64,000 bases of DNA, from contig NZ_RRYD01000009.1 of NCBI RefSeq assembly GCF_004010095.1, positions 1-64,000 of the forward strand, in the 5' to 3' direction. A program made the position numbers and the translations under genes. The notes beneath the pieces were generated by a model. The model was not told the origin of the DNA. It did not search any database and worked only from the letters and a program-made list of their open reading frames with translations. The stretch comes from Lacticaseibacillus hulanensis (lineage in GTDB: Bacteria; Bacillota; Bacilli; Lactobacillales; Lactobacillaceae). Shown one piece after another: positions 35,745 to 45,334 of this stretch. Positions within the stretch are counted from its first letter, which is position 1. Each line of letters starts with the position of its first letter.

Positions 35745-36053
35745 GGGGCCGCGACTGGGCGGGGTCTCGGGTGTGCCGCCCAGCTGTGGCAACAAGAAAA
35801 CACGATGTGACGACCGCGGTTTTTGCGGTTGGCACATCGTGTTTTCTTGAGGGAAAAATTTAGATTTGTGTGAGGAGCATTGAGGATTTAGGCACGAGAT
35901 AGAGGCTTCAATCACATACCAAGCATCGTACGAGTCAGGTTTAAGCCGCGACGATGCAAAGCTAAATTTTTAGTCTGGAGACGGCGCTTTTCCGGCTCCA
36001 GACGACCGCCACAGCGACCACGGCGAAGCACACCCGAGGCCCAGCCCGGACCC
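35745..36053. ncRNA. Unassigned structured RNA or palindromic element
   Basis: About 310 nt of non-coding sequence folding into a closed multi-branch structure. Long-range helix: CTGGGC (35755-35760), CTCGGGTGTGC (35766-35776) and GCTGTGGC (35783-35790) pair with GCCCAG (36039-36044), GCACACCCGAG (36028-36038) and GCCACAGC (36008-36015). Inside are three domains: a perfect 16-bp hairpin with an inner ACCGC/GCGGT stem (35794-35848); a domain closed by AAAAATTTAG (35854-35863) with CTAAATTTTT (35962-35971), holding GCATCGT/ACGATGC; and GTCTGGAG/CTCCAGAC (35973-36003). I cannot match it to tmRNA, RNase P RNA, SRP RNA or 6S RNA. Strand unknown. Confidence 0.6.
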
Positions 36054-36112
36054 GGAGGCCAAACCCCGCAGCGCGGAGCCCCCTCACTAATCCTACCTCA
36101 GCGAATTACTAG

Positions 36113-38536
36113 TTACCGAATCTGCGCGTCGAGCTGGGCCTGCAGGGCTGACTTAACTTCGCCGAATGCATTCTCAACCGTCTCTTCAGTCAGTGTTGCT
36201 TCAGGGTTCAGGTACGTCAACGTGTACGCAAGACTCTTCGTGTGGGCGGGCAGCTTGTTGCCGGTGTACACGTCGAAGAGCTGGACGTTCTGCAGGTACT
36301 TGCCACCAACGGAATTGATGACGTCCAGGATTTCAGCGTTTGACACCTTGTCGGAAATCAGAATCGCGATATCGCGCGTCATGCTTGGGAACTTCGGTGC
36401 CGGAATAGCCGTCTTGTCGCCGCGTGCGGCAACAAACAGTGGTTCAAGATTGAGTTCGAAGATGAACGTCTCTGGCAAATCGTTTTGCGCCTCGTATGCT
36501 GGGTGCAGCCGGCCGACAAGACCAATCCGCTGCCCATCAAGGTAAATCGAAGCGCTCTGACCTGGGTGCATTGCCCCATCCAAGTCTTTTGCCGCGTACG
36601 TCACCGTGCCGGCAAGGTTAAAGTCTTCGAGGAGGTGTTCAACAATACCCTTAGCCACGAAGAAATCAACCTTCTTGGCGCCGTGCTGCCAGTTGCTTGG
36701 CACCAGGTTGCCGGTCAAAACGCCGGCAAGGTATTCGTGCTCCGCTGGCCGCTTCTGGTCGGTGCTGCGAATGAAGACGCGGCCCTGTTCGTACAGAGCA
36801 ACGTCGGTTTCACCGCGCTTGCCGTTGTAGCGAACCGCATCGAGCAGCCCCATCACGAGGTTTTCGCGCAAGTCCTGGTGGTCAACGGTCATGGGCCAAG
36901 CCAGTGCGGTGCGGGAGCTAGTCTCGAGGGCAAAGTGCTCGTTGTCGTTGCCGCCGCGTAATGCGTAGGTGATTGCCTGATCCAGACCGGCTGCTTCGAG
37001 CAACTTGCGACTGCGCCGAATGCGTGACTGGGTTGGGTTCAGCACGCCGACCGTCAGTGTTGATTCTGGCAATGTGCTTGGCAGCTTGTCGTAGCCGTAA
37101 AGCCGTGCCACTTCCTCAATCAGGTCGGGCACGATGCTAATGTCCCAGCGGCGAGCAGGCACGGAGACGGTGTAAATGGTGTCGCCATCTTCATCCTTGG
37201 TCGTAACGCCAAAACCAAGACGGTCGAAGATATCAGCAACTGCCTTTGCGGACAATTCCGTACCCAGCACGTGGTTAATGCGGCTAAGTTTGATGTCGAT
37301 GACCACTGGTGCCCCACTAACACTCGTGGCCGTGAGTACACCCTTGGCCACATCCCCACCAGCAAGTTCACTTGCCAACCGGGACGCCGTGTCGAGGGCC
37401 AGGCCAATGTTTGACTGGTCAATACCCTTTTCGAAACGGGACGATGCCTGGCTGCGCAGGTTGTAACGCTGCGCGGTCTTGCGGACGTTCGCGTGGTTGA
37501 ACAGTGCAGATTCGAACACAACCGTCGTCGTGTCCTTCGTAATCTCGGAGTTCAGTCCGCCCATGACCCCGGCGAGACCAATCGCCTTGTCTGCATCGGC
37601 AATCACGATGTCGTCACGCACCAATTCGTGGTCGTTGCCATCCAGCGTCGTCAAGCTCTCGCCGGCGCGCGCACGGCGCACCTGCACCTTGTGTCCAGCA
37701 ACCTTGTCGTAATCAAAGGCGTGCATTGGCTGGCCGAAGTAAATCATGATGTAGTTGGTGATGTCCACGATGTTGTTCAGCGGGCGAATGCCGGCATTCC
37801 AGAGGCGCTTTTGCAGCCAGAGGGGACTGTCACCAATCTTGACGTTGCGCACAATGCGCAGGTTGTAACTTGGTGCATCCTTTGCATCGTCAACACTCAC
37901 GCTCAGCAAACTGTCAGCAGGCGTTGCGCCCTCAACAACTGGGGCATCGTCAAAATGCGGCTTGTTGCCGTAAGTAGCACCGACTTCCCAAGCGGCACCG
38001 CGCATCCCGAGCGTGTCGGCACGGTTAGGCGTGATGTCAAAGTCGAGAATGGCGTCGTGCATCCCAAGTGCCTCGAGTGCGTCGGAACCGGGCTTCAGGG
38101 CTTCACTGAAGACATAAATCCCGTCACTGTACTTCTTCGGGGCAATGCTGTCACTGAAACCAATTTCCTGGAGGGCACACAACATCCCGTTACTGATTTC
38201 GCCGCGAATCTTGCCCTTCTTAATCTTGACGTTGTCCTTAATCCGGGCACCTGGCATCGCGACAATGACCGTCTGGCCGGCAGCCACGTTCGGAGCACCG
38301 CAGATAATCTGGCGCAATTCTTCTTCGCCAACGTCAACCTGGCAGATACGCAGGTGGTCGGAGTCGGGGTGCGCCTTAACGCTCTCGACGTGGCCAATCA
38401 CGATGTTCTTGAGTCCAGCATCGGGACGCACAATTCCGGGCACTTCAATCCCGGTCACCGAAACCTTGTCGGCCAATTCCTCTGGGGAAACCGGCACATC
38501 AACTAATTCTTTTAACCAATTATATGAAACATCCAT
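36113..38536 (-). CDS. pheT: Phenylalanyl-tRNA synthetase beta subunit
   Basis: Binds tRNA-Phe and edits mischarged Tyr. 807 aa: N-terminal tRNA-binding (EMAP-like) domain with IGHVESVKAHPDSDHLRICQ, B3/B4 editing domain (GQPMHAFDYDKV), B5, the synthetase-like core and the C-terminal anticodon-binding FDX-ACB domain (KFPSMTRDIAILI). Starts seven bases after pheS. No terminator is apparent right after it, where the structured element lies. Confidence 0.97.
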   Translation of the reverse strand: MDVSYNWLKELVDVPVSPEELADKVSVTGIEVPGIVRPDAGLKNIVIGHVESVKAHPDSDHLRICQVDVGEEELRQIICGAPNVAAGQTVIVAMPGARIKDNVKIKKGKIRGEISNGMLCALQEIGFSDSIAPKKYSDGIYVFSEALKPGSDALEALGMHDAILDFDITPNRADTLGMRGAAWEVGATYGNKPHFDDAPVVEGATPADSLLSVSVDDAKDAPSYNLRIVRNVKIGDSPLWLQKRLWNAGIRPLNNIVDITNYIMIYFGQPMHAFDYDKVAGHKVQVRRARAGESLTTLDGNDHELVRDDIVIADADKAIGLAGVMGGLNSEITKDTTTVVFESALFNHANVRKTAQRYNLRSQASSRFEKGIDQSNIGLALDTASRLASELAGGDVAKGVLTATSVSGAPVVIDIKLSRINHVLGTELSAKAVADIFDRLGFGVTTKDEDGDTIYTVSVPARRWDISIVPDLIEEVARLYGYDKLPSTLPESTLTVGVLNPTQSRIRRSRKLLEAAGLDQAITYALRGGNDNEHFALETSSRTALAWPMTVDHQDLRENLVMGLLDAVRYNGKRGETDVALYEQGRVFIRSTDQKRPAEHEYLAGVLTGNLVPSNWQHGAKKVDFFVAKGIVEHLLEDFNLAGTVTYAAKDLDGAMHPGQSASIYLDGQRIGLVGRLHPAYEAQNDLPETFIFELNLEPLFVAARGDKTAIPAPKFPSMTRDIAILISDKVSNAEILDVINSVGGKYLQNVQLFDVYTGNKLPAHTKSLAYTLTYLNPEATLTEETVENAFGEVKSALQAQLDAQIR

Positions 38537-38542
38537 TGTGTG

Positions 38543-39589
38543 TTAGCCCTCCGTTTGGAATTGTTCGAGGAAACGTACGTCATTGGTGTAGAATGCACGG
38601 ATGTCATCCACCCCGTACTTCAGCATTGCCAGTCGGTCGGGACCAACCCCAAAGGCGAACCCGCCGTATACTTCGGGGTCAACGCCCGCTGCCGTGAGCA
38701 CGTTCGGGTGCACCATGCCGGCACCAAGCACTTCAATCCAGCCGCTGTACTTGCAGACGCTGCAACCAGCGCCACCGCACTTGAAGCAGGAAATATCAAC
38801 TTCAACGCTTGGTTCCGTGAATGGGAAGTACGATGGACGCAGGCGAATCTTGCGCTCTGCCCCCAAGACGTGCTTGGCCATTGCCAGCAGCGTCCCCTTG
38901 AGGTCCGCCATGGTGATGTGCTTGTCAATCACAAGGCCTTCCATCTGGTGGAACTGGTGACTGTGCGTCGCGTCATCGGTGTCGCGCCGGTAAACGCGCC
39001 CGGGGCTGACCATCTTGAGTGGGCCCTTGGCGAAGTCGTGGTGTTCCAGCGTCCGCGCCTGGCTAGCGGAGGTTTGGGTCCGCATGAGCAACTGCTGGTC
39101 GATGTAGAACGTGTCCTGCATGTCCCGTGCTGGGTGGTCAGCCGGAATGTTCAGCATTTCGAAGTTGTAGTGGTCTTCTTCAACTTCGTAGCCGTCAACC
39201 ACCTGGTAACCCATGCCCATGAAGAAGTCTTCGAGATCATCAATGGTCTGCTGCAGAATGTGTGGCGTCCCCGTGCGGACTGGACTACCGGGTAAGGTAA
39301 CGTCGACAGTTTCCTTGGCCAACTTTGCGGCAATCTCCTGCTGCTCGAGCACTTTTTTCTGCTGCTCAATTGCTTCCTTCAGTTCATCGCGCACCGCATT
39401 GGCGAAGGCCCCAACCTTAGGCCGCTCACTGGCTTCAAGGTCACGCATCCCGCGCAGTACTTCGGTGATGGGGCCCTTCTTACCGAGCAGGTTGACCCGA
39501 ATCTTATCGAGGTCCCCCAGTTCTTTTGACTCTTCAATGCGCTTTTGATTTTCCTGCTTTAGCGCAAGCAGGCGATCTTGTAAACTCAT
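38543..39589 (-). CDS. pheS: Phenylalanyl-tRNA synthetase alpha subunit
   Basis: Catalytic subunit charging tRNA-Phe. 348 aa: N-terminal coiled coil then the class II core with [16 protein letters not shown] (motif 2) and [15 protein letters not shown]-type motif 3. The ATG after AAAGGAAT begins [14 protein letters not shown], the family start. A phenylalanine T-box precedes it. Confidence 0.97.
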   Translation of the reverse strand: MSLQDRLLALKQENQKRIEESKELGDLDKIRVNLLGKKGPITEVLRGMRDLEASERPKVGAFANAVRDELKEAIEQQKKVLEQQEIAAKLAKETVDVTLPGSPVRTGTPHILQQTIDDLEDFFMGMGYQVVDGYEVEEDHYNFEMLNIPADHPARDMQDTFYIDQQLLMRTQTSASQARTLEHHDFAKGPLKMVSPGRVYRRDTDDATHSHQFHQMEGLVIDKHITMADLKGTLLAMAKHVLGAERKIRLRPSYFPFTEPSVEVDISCFKCGGAGCSVCKYSGWIEVLGAGMVHPNVLTAAGVDPEVYGGFAFGVGPDRLAMLKYGVDDIRAFYTNDVRFLEQFQTEG

Positions 39590-39654
39590 TGCTATTCCTT
39601 TCTGCACCATTTGGCGCGTACAGCTTCGCGATATCCGCAAAATATTTTTGGACA

Positions 39655-39905
39655 CAAAAAAATCCCTAACCGTCATCTACATGACGATTAGGGACGAACT
39701 GATAGCCGCGGTACCACCCTAGTTTGCAAAAGCACACTTCATTAGGCGAATAACGGCCGCAACCGGACTCCGCCGCGCTAGCTAACGGAATCAGCTCAGA
39801 AAATGAATACGGGTACGAAGCACTTGGGAACCTTACAGTCGGTGGGTCCCATTTCCTGAAAGTGCCGCAATACCTGCGTTTTCTTCAACGCTGTTAAATC
39901 ATTAC
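39655..39905 (-). promoter_or_regulatory. T-box leader of pheST (phenylalanine)
   Basis: The minus strand carries the classic AGGGTGGTACCGCGGC (39705-39720) followed by a terminator hairpin (CCCTAATCGTCAT / ATGACGGTTAGGG) ending in seven T. The upstream Stem I has a specifier region reading CGTATTCA, giving codon TTC, phenylalanine, in agreement with pheST. Uncharged tRNA-Phe should relieve termination. Confidence 0.93.
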
Positions 39906-39933
39906 TCTAAACAGCATAGTCGCGTCAGGCCAA

Positions 39934-40290
39934 CTAGTCAACACATTCCTCATCGGAAAGCCAAACATCACCCCAGGCGTGGGCGCTGGCGAGTACGTCA
40001 GACAAAGCCTCACCCTTTGGTGTCAAGCGGTATTCAATGAGCGCAGAATCGGAGTGGGTCAAACGTTCAACCAGCCCTTCGCCTTCAAGTTCCTTGAGGC
40101 GTTCAACCAGCACACGGTCGGAGCACTTGGTTACTGCACTAGCAATGTCCTTGAAGCGACGTGGGCCGCCTAGGAGAACATCCAGAATCAGTCCGTTCCA
40201 CTTCTTACCCAAAATGGTGAATGTCTTCTGAAAATGCGGGCAAATCACCCTATCATTCGTCTGCGTACACGGTTTAGCTACGGTTTGCAT
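39934..40290 (-). CDS. HxlR-family transcriptional regulator
   Basis: 118-aa winged-helix regulator: CPHFQKTFTILGKKWNGLIL opens the HxlR domain, then GGPRRFKDIASAVTKCSDRV and the LTPKGEALSDVL wing. A GGGGGATA site precedes the ATG. Family members respond to aldehydes, quinones or oxidants, sometimes via the cysteine near the start; two cysteines are present here (in PCTQ and ICPH). No obvious target next to it. Confidence 0.9.
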   Translation of the reverse strand: MQTVAKPCTQTNDRVICPHFQKTFTILGKKWNGLILDVLLGGPRRFKDIASAVTKCSDRVLVERLKELEGEGLVERLTHSDSALIEYRLTPKGEALSDVLASAHAWGDVWLSDEECVD

Positions 40291-40367
40291 TCTAATATCC
40301 CCCAACGTTTGCTTACGTTTTGATAGTTACTTTATATAAGTATAACGCAACTTGACGCCTTTGCAAG

Positions 40368-40404
40368 CAAAACGGGTGCAGAAAATGGTTAATTTCCGCA
40401 CCCA
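40368..40404 (-). terminator. Terminator after yidC2
   Basis: GGGTGCGGAAAT / ATTTTCTGCACCC hairpin on the minus strand followed by GTTTTG. T-tract is short. Confidence 0.6.
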
Positions 40405-40430
40405 TTCGGCCTAAAAGCGAGGCTATCGCG

Positions 40431-41459
40431 TTATTCGCGCTTTTGCTTGCCCGCGTTACGTGCACGCAGGTCTTCCTCGGCGTCCCCCACGGTTGTTTCC
40501 GTGCTGGAGGCGCTGCTCTGATTGCCATCAGGTTGTGCACCAGCGGCCATGCCCATTGCGGCAAGGCTGTCTGGCATTGGCGCGCGATCATTAATTCTGC
40601 CATCCGCGTCAAACATGTCTGGTTTAACCACCTCAACAACCGGCTTCTTGGTGAACTCTTCGTCCAGTCGCTTGCGAATTCCCGGTGTGATGATGAAACT
40701 CAAGATGGCCTGCTGAATTACCATAATCAGCCCAGTACCGAAGAAGTAGAGGGTCAGCCCGGCAGGAGCCGAGACACTAATGAAGAAGGTCATCATTGGC
40801 GAGAAGATAACCATCGTACTCATCGTCTTGCGTTGTTCGGCAGGAGCCGTGTACAACATCATCAGGCTCTGAACCGCGTACAGCGCAGAGGCGATGATGG
40901 TCAGCCAGAAGCTTGGGTCCCCCAGCTGAAAGCCGAAGAACGTGCTCTTGGAAATTTCAGGCGAGTACGCGACAGCGTAGTACAACCCGGAGAAGATTGG
41001 CAGTTGCAGCAACAGGACCAAGCACCCCGAGGTTGATGGCATCATGCTGCTGCCGTTCTTCTTGTAGACGTCCTGCATCAGCCCGTTGATGCGCATGGTT
41101 TCTTGCTGGCCGCTAGACACCTTCGCCGCTTTTTGGAGCAAATCAAGCTGGGGCTTCAGCACCTTGGCTTTTTCCTGCTGCATTGCGGAACCGCGCTGCT
41201 GCTTGAGCATGCTTGGCATCAGCACAATCCGGACGAACAACGTGATCAGCAGGATGGCAAAACCGTAACCATTGCCGCCAATCTGGGTTGAAATCCATTC
41301 CAGCAGGTGCTGAATTGGCACCCCGATGTACTTGTAGATTGTCCCAAACGGAAAACCGTGGGGTGGAATCTTGTATGTGTTCTTGTTCGTGCAGGCAGTG
41401 AGCAGCATTGCCATCAGGCCAAGCCCACCAAACGTAAGAAGCCGTTTCGTTTTCTTCAT
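40431..41459 (-). CDS. yidC2: Membrane protein insertase YidC (OxaA2 type)
   Basis: Inserts membrane proteins together with or without SecYEG. 342 aa: lipoprotein signal with LTAC as lipobox (Cys23), five membrane helices (ILLITLFVRIVLMPSMLKQQ near residue 75), the hydrophilic groove arginine region and a positively charged tail. The tail is Ser/Thr- and Glu-rich before the final basic KQKRE. Next gene on the same strand upstream is acylphosphatase. Confidence 0.93.
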   Translation of the reverse strand: MKKTKRLLTFGGLGLMAMLLTACTNKNTYKIPPHGFPFGTIYKYIGVPIQHLLEWISTQIGGNGYGFAILLITLFVRIVLMPSMLKQQRGSAMQQEKAKVLKPQLDLLQKAAKVSSGQQETMRINGLMQDVYKKNGSSMMPSTSGCLVLLLQLPIFSGLYYAVAYSPEISKSTFFGFQLGDPSFWLTIIASALYAVQSLMMLYTAPAEQRKTMSTMVIFSPMMTFFISVSAPAGLTLYFFGTGLIMVIQQAILSFIITPGIRKRLDEEFTKKPVVEVVKPDMFDADGRINDRAPMPDSLAAMGMAAGAQPDGNQSSASSTETTVGDAEEDLRARNAGKQKRE

Positions 41460-41547
41460 GAAAAAAATCGTCCCTCTGTAGTCCCCATTATTGGCGTAAC
41501 GCCCTGGAGTTGATTGCTTCTAACTATACGATACGTGCCGGTTGCTT

Positions 41548-41829
41548 TCAACCCACAACTGCAAAACCGTCATAGGCCGGCACGGGGTCTAGGTCCTTGG
41601 CCTCGTAGGTTGATACCTGCCCGAACTTAGTGGGACTCTGCTTAATTTCCTGCACAAACGCAATCATCGCCGGCCGCTGTCCAACCGCGTGAATAATCAC
41701 CGAACCGTCAGCCTGATTGGCAACATCGCCGCGAATCTGCAGCCGATCCGCCACCATCTTCGTTGCCCAGCGAAAACCAACGCCCTGGACCCGGCCAGCG
41801 ACGCGAATTGTTAATGCTTGTTCTGCCAT
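41548..41829 (-). CDS. Acylphosphatase
   Basis: 93 aa, hydrolyses acyl phosphates. Catalytic arginine in GRVQGVGFRWATKM and asparagine in GDVANQADGSV. ATG with AAGGAGTGG ahead. Divergent from the methyltransferase; 88 bp upstream of yidC2, as in many lactobacilli. Confidence 0.93.
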   Translation of the reverse strand: MAEQALTIRVAGRVQGVGFRWATKMVADRLQIRGDVANQADGSVIIHAVGQRPAMIAFVQEIKQSPTKFGQVSTYEAKDLDPVPAYDGFAVVG

Positions 41830-42135
41830 CTTCTGCCACTCCTTACCAGCTAGCGGTGCCACTTCCCCGTCAGCGTTTTCTCAATACTTCTATCTTAACG
41901 CAATTGGCCAATTACTGACCAGTTTCGGCGGGTATTTCTGGTCGACTGGCCGCCCATAATCCCTAACCGGCGACTTTTCCAGTTACTTTTTCAGAACCGC
42001 CGGCGCGCAATCGATTAGATAACGCAAAATTCCTCAAGGTTTTCACGACTGGCGGCCCTGACTAATTCTTTCTGCCCGCCCCGTATGCTATACTTGAGTG
42101 CGGAATTAGTTGCGCAAACAGATTAGGAGGCGGGG

Positions 42136-42915
42136 ATGCGTCCCCACACAATAACTATGGAAAAAATTATGTCACCAAAGAACGACCACATTAAGTTGGC
42201 CAAAAAGTTGACGGTTAAAAAATACCAAAAAGACTACGACTGCTACCTGCTCGAAGGGCCACACTTGGTTCACGAAGCACTGAAGGCCGGCGTTGAACCC
42301 GACGTCATCTACATCACCGACAAGTACGAGAATGACCGTGAATTGCGGCCTTTCTACAACAAGCTCGTCCTCGTGTCTGAAGATGTCGCTGAACACCTGA
42401 GCGCAACACCAACACCTCAGGGGATGTTCGCGGTTTTGCCACTGCCCCACAACGAACTGCCTAAGCCTCTCAGTGGTAGTTTCCTGCTGCTCGATGGTAT
42501 CCAGGATCCCGGCAACGTCGGCACCCTGGTCCGGACGGCGGACGCTGCGGGTGTCGGGACGGTTGTGCTGGGCAAGCAGACCGCTGATGCCTTTTCACCA
42601 AAGGTATTGCGGGCAATGCAGGGCAGCCAGTTCCACATCAACGTGGTTAGCGGCGACTTGATTAAACTCACCGGCCAGCTCCAGCGCGCGGGCATTCCCG
42701 TCTACGGGACGGAACTTAACGACCGGGCTAAGTCATACGGCGCCATCGCCAAGACCGACCGTTTCGCCCTCATCATGGGCAACGAAGGTAACGGCTTGCG
42801 GCCAGAACTGCTGGCCAAGACTGACGTCAACGTCTACATCCCCATGCGTGGGCGCGCAGAATCCCTGAACGTCGGGGTTGCTGCCGGGGTTGTCTTGTTC
42901 CACCTTCTCGGCTAA
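42136..42915 (+). CDS. SpoU-family RNA 2'-O-methyltransferase
   Basis: 259 aa: N-terminal substrate-binding domain, then a SPOUT knot with motif 1 DGIQDPGNVGTLVRTADAAG, motif 2 IMGNEGNGL and motif 3 IPMRGRAESLNVGVAAG. Acts on rRNA or tRNA; the TrmH/RlmB-like type beside acylphosphatase and yidC in lactobacilli. AGGAGGCGGGG precedes the ATG; a later ATG (42157) is possible. Confidence 0.9.
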   Translation: MRPHTITMEKIMSPKNDHIKLAKKLTVKKYQKDYDCYLLEGPHLVHEALKAGVEPDVIYITDKYENDRELRPFYNKLVLVSEDVAEHLSATPTPQGMFAVLPLPHNELPKPLSGSFLLLDGIQDPGNVGTLVRTADAAGVGTVVLGKQTADAFSPKVLRAMQGSQFHINVVSGDLIKLTGQLQRAGIPVYGTELNDRAKSYGAIAKTDRFALIMGNEGNGLRPELLAKTDVNVYIPMRGRAESLNVGVAAGVVLFHLLG

Positions 42916-42929
42916 TAAGCGAAACCAAA

Positions 42930-42963
42930 CAATGGCCTGCACAAATGCGTGCGGGCCATTATT
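42930..42963 (+). terminator. Terminator after the methyltransferase gene
   Basis: AATGGCC / GGCCATT with an inner CAC/GTG pair, followed by ATTG. Confidence 0.65.
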
Positions 42964-42984
42964 GTACATACGGCTCCCGCACAC

Positions 42985-43017
42985 AAAAAAAGCCAGGCGT
43001 AAATGCCTGGCTTTTTT
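42985..43017. terminator. Bidirectional terminator
   Basis: AAAAAAGCCAGGC / GCCTGGCTTTTTT with a short loop; also ends the HD gene on the minus strand. Confidence 0.9.
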
Positions 43018-43018
43018 G

Positions 43019-43504
43019 CTACGCTTCAATCGCAGCAAGAATCTTCTGTTTGTATGGGTGCGAGAACTCGGCCACCGCCGCGTAATCATCCACCAGCGAA
43101 ACAATGTAGCTTTCGATGTAGCGTGGGAACGCGAGCGTTGCGCCCCACATGTGTTTGATAATGATATCGCGTTCGACCTTGTTCAAGTCCGTCAAGTGCT
43201 CAGCGTTGTGCAAAGCGATGCGTGGGTGCACGTATGCGTGCGTCCCGAGGTCAAACTTGGTTGTGCGCCAGTCATAATAGAACAAGTCGTGAAGTAACCC
43301 TGCCCGTGCAGTTGAACGCACATCTAGGTGCATCTTCTTGGCAATCAGGTAGCTGGTGTAAGACACACGCAGAGAGTGCTCCAAGCGGTTACTGTGGTGG
43401 TGCTGCTTGAAGTCCGCAAGGTGTTGCACTTCTGGGGTTGCGAGCAAATCATCAATTAACGCGCGGTATTCCGTGTCTTCTTCCCACTGCCGATATAGTT
43501 CCAT
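43019..43504 (-). CDS. HD-domain hydrolase
   Basis: 161-aa HD-superfamily protein: His in NRLEHSLRVSY and the LLHDLFYYDW doublet, then a conserved HPRIALHNAEHLTDL that may supply another metal ligand. Likely a phosphohydrolase acting on nucleotides; substrate unknown. AGGAGGG ends a few bases before the ATG. Confidence 0.87.
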   Translation of the reverse strand: MELYRQWEEDTEYRALIDDLLATPEVQHLADFKQHHHSNRLEHSLRVSYTSYLIAKKMHLDVRSTARAGLLHDLFYYDWRTTKFDLGTHAYVHPRIALHNAEHLTDLNKVERDIIIKHMWGATLAFPRYIESYIVSLVDDYAAVAEFSHPYKQKILAAIEA

Positions 43505-43678
43505 TCATTACCCTCCTGGAAAGTCTGCGGCGACTTGGCCAAAACCAATCACGTGCCGCAAACATATATTTGCCACTATTGTAACAGGTATCCGGGGCTT
43601 TGCCCATCCCCTTACTAAATGAAAGAAAAACGTAATAATTGCAAATACGCACGTTGAGTCCCAGACGGCCGCGACCGC

Positions 43679-43724
43679 AAAAAAAGGCCCACAGTGAAAG
43701 GCGGCTGCTCTTCACTGCGGGTCT
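43679..43724 (-). terminator. Terminator after the sensor kinase gene
   Basis: Minus-strand hairpin CCCGCAGTGAA / TTTCACTGTGGG followed by seven T, 20 bp past the stop. Confidence 0.85.
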
Positions 43725-43747
43725 GAACAATTCAGCTTTATTTGGTG

Positions 43748-45334
43748 TTACAGATTTGAATTCTTAATGTCGTCCGCAATGAGTGCTTCCGCATCACCAT
43801 CGCCGTGGCTGGCGGCAAGCTCTTCTGCTCGCTCCGCCGTAATCCGCGGCAGGTTGATGCGGAAGACCGAACCGTAACCAAGCGAGGAATCAACGCTGAT
43901 TTCACCGTGGTAGCCGTCAATCAGCTGTTTGGCAATGGCTAAACCGAGCCCATTACCACCCTTTTCCCGGCTCCGCGCCTTGTCGACCCGGTAGAACCGG
44001 CCGAACACGCGGTGCATGTTCTCGGGGCTAATCCCTTCCCCGAAGTCCTGCACGGCGATGTTCACCTCGGCGTCGCTGTTACCGATTGACACGTGAATTT
44101 CTTTGCGGTCCTTCGAGTACTTAACGGCGTTGTCCACCAGAATAATCAGCACTTGTTCTAGGTGATTGCGGTACATCTGGACCCACGAAGGCCCATCGAA
44201 TTCATCCTCAAGCGTAATGTTGAAATCGGGGTGAATCATGCTCATGTCGCTGACCACCTGGTGGGCGAGTTGCTGCACCTCAACCACGGAATCGGCGTAC
44301 ATCAGGTCAACCTGGTCGGCACGTGTCAGATCAAGCATTTCCTGAATCAGGCTCTTCATCCGCGCAGTCTCCTGCAGCGACGCGGCCAGTGATTCATCCA
44401 GAACCTCTGGATCATCCTTCCCCCACCGACTGAGCAGCTTCAGGTGCCCTTCAAGCACGGCGACTGGGGTCCGCAATTCGTGCGAAACGTCACCAACAAA
44501 ATCGCTCTGCTGATCCATGAAGCGCTGAATTCGGTCGAGCATGGCGTTGAACTCATTAATCAAGTGACTCATTTCGTCATTCGCGTTGATTTGTTCAATC
44601 CGCACGTCACTTTGCGGCTCGCTGTTGACCAGGTCAATGGTTGTCGTAATCCGCTTGATGGGCTTCAGGAACCGGCTGGCGAGCCAGAACCCAACCGCAA
44701 ACGAGATAACAAACGCGACGAGGGCCACAATGTAAATGGTCCGCGTAATGCGGTTCATCGTGGCGTGGAAATCAGTCATGGCGTTGGCAACCTGAATGTA
44801 GCCAATGCGCCGGCCGGTGTGGTCAGAGATGACCGCGACCCGCCCGACCATGCCGTCGAACTTCCCCCGGCGCTCATTCTTAATGGTCATCGGGGTGGTT
44901 CGGTGCAGTGGTTGGTGGTTGCCGCGCGAGTTGAAGACCACCTCGCCGGAACGGTTGAACACCGTCACGGTGATGTCCTCACGCGAAATTTTCTCAATCA
45001 TCGAATCCGCAAAAATAGAATCCTTGCCGCTCTCCGCGGGTGCATTCTCTTGGGTAATCGTGTTGCCTAATGAAGCATCTAGGCGTGGCCGAACGGATGA
45101 CGGCGTTAGGTTGTCCGCGACTGGGGTGAGCCGGGACTCAACGGCGTTCACGGTATCGACGACCGTGGTACGCTCACGCTCCGCTAACGTCTGCCGCATC
45201 ACGCCATAGATAACGAGCGAAAAAACGATAAAGGTCAGGAAAATCCCGACCCCCACCGTTGCCGCCCACTTCCACCGAAGCGAAATGAACCGCTTCGGTT
45301 TGGGTTGTGCTACTTCTTCTTGCGAATCCGCCAT
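43748..45334 (-). CDS. Sensor histidine kinase (ArlS-like)
   Basis: 528 aa: two membrane segments (about 21-45 and 190-212) enclosing an extracellular sensing domain of about 145 residues, then HAMP (FLKPIKRITTTIDLV), phosphoacceptor His in VSHELRTPVAVLEGH, N box LVDNAVKYSKD and G boxes GGNGLGLAIAKQLI. Its first base is shared with the stop of the response regulator gene; one operon. Signal unknown. Confidence 0.92.
   Translation of the reverse strand: MADSQEEVAQPKPKRFISLRWKWAATVGVGIFLTFIVFSLVIYGVMRQTLAERERTTVVDTVNAVESRLTPVADNLTPSSVRPRLDASLGNTITQENAPAESGKDSIFADSMIEKISREDITVTVFNRSGEVVFNSRGNHQPLHRTTPMTIKNERRGKFDGMVGRVAVISDHTGRRIGYIQVANAMTDFHATMNRITRTIYIVALVAFVISFAVGFWLASRFLKPIKRITTTIDLVNSEPQSDVRIEQINANDEMSHLINEFNAMLDRIQRFMDQQSDFVGDVSHELRTPVAVLEGHLKLLSRWGKDDPEVLDESLAASLQETARMKSLIQEMLDLTRADQVDLMYADSVVEVQQLAHQVVSDMSMIHPDFNITLEDEFDGPSWVQMYRNHLEQVLIILVDNAVKYSKDRKEIHVSIGNSDAEVNIAVQDFGEGISPENMHRVFGRFYRVDKARSREKGGNGLGLAIAKQLIDGYHGEISVDSSLGYGSVFRINLPRITAERAEELAASHGDGDAEALIADDIKNSNL

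Noticed and set aside
35617-35835. 72-codon minus-strand frame in the pheT-mltG gap
   Set aside because: Crosses strong hairpins, has no ribosome site and no protein-like composition.
35640-36112. tmRNA, RNase P RNA, SRP RNA or 6S RNA in the pheT-mltG gap
   Set aside because: None of their signature sequences (for example GGATTCGACAGG, GAGGAAAGTCC, AGGTCCGGAAGGAAGCAGC) is present on either strand, and the branched shape does not fit 6S.
37493-38506. 337-codon plus-strand frame within pheT
   Set aside because: Antisense to the complete PheT coding sequence.
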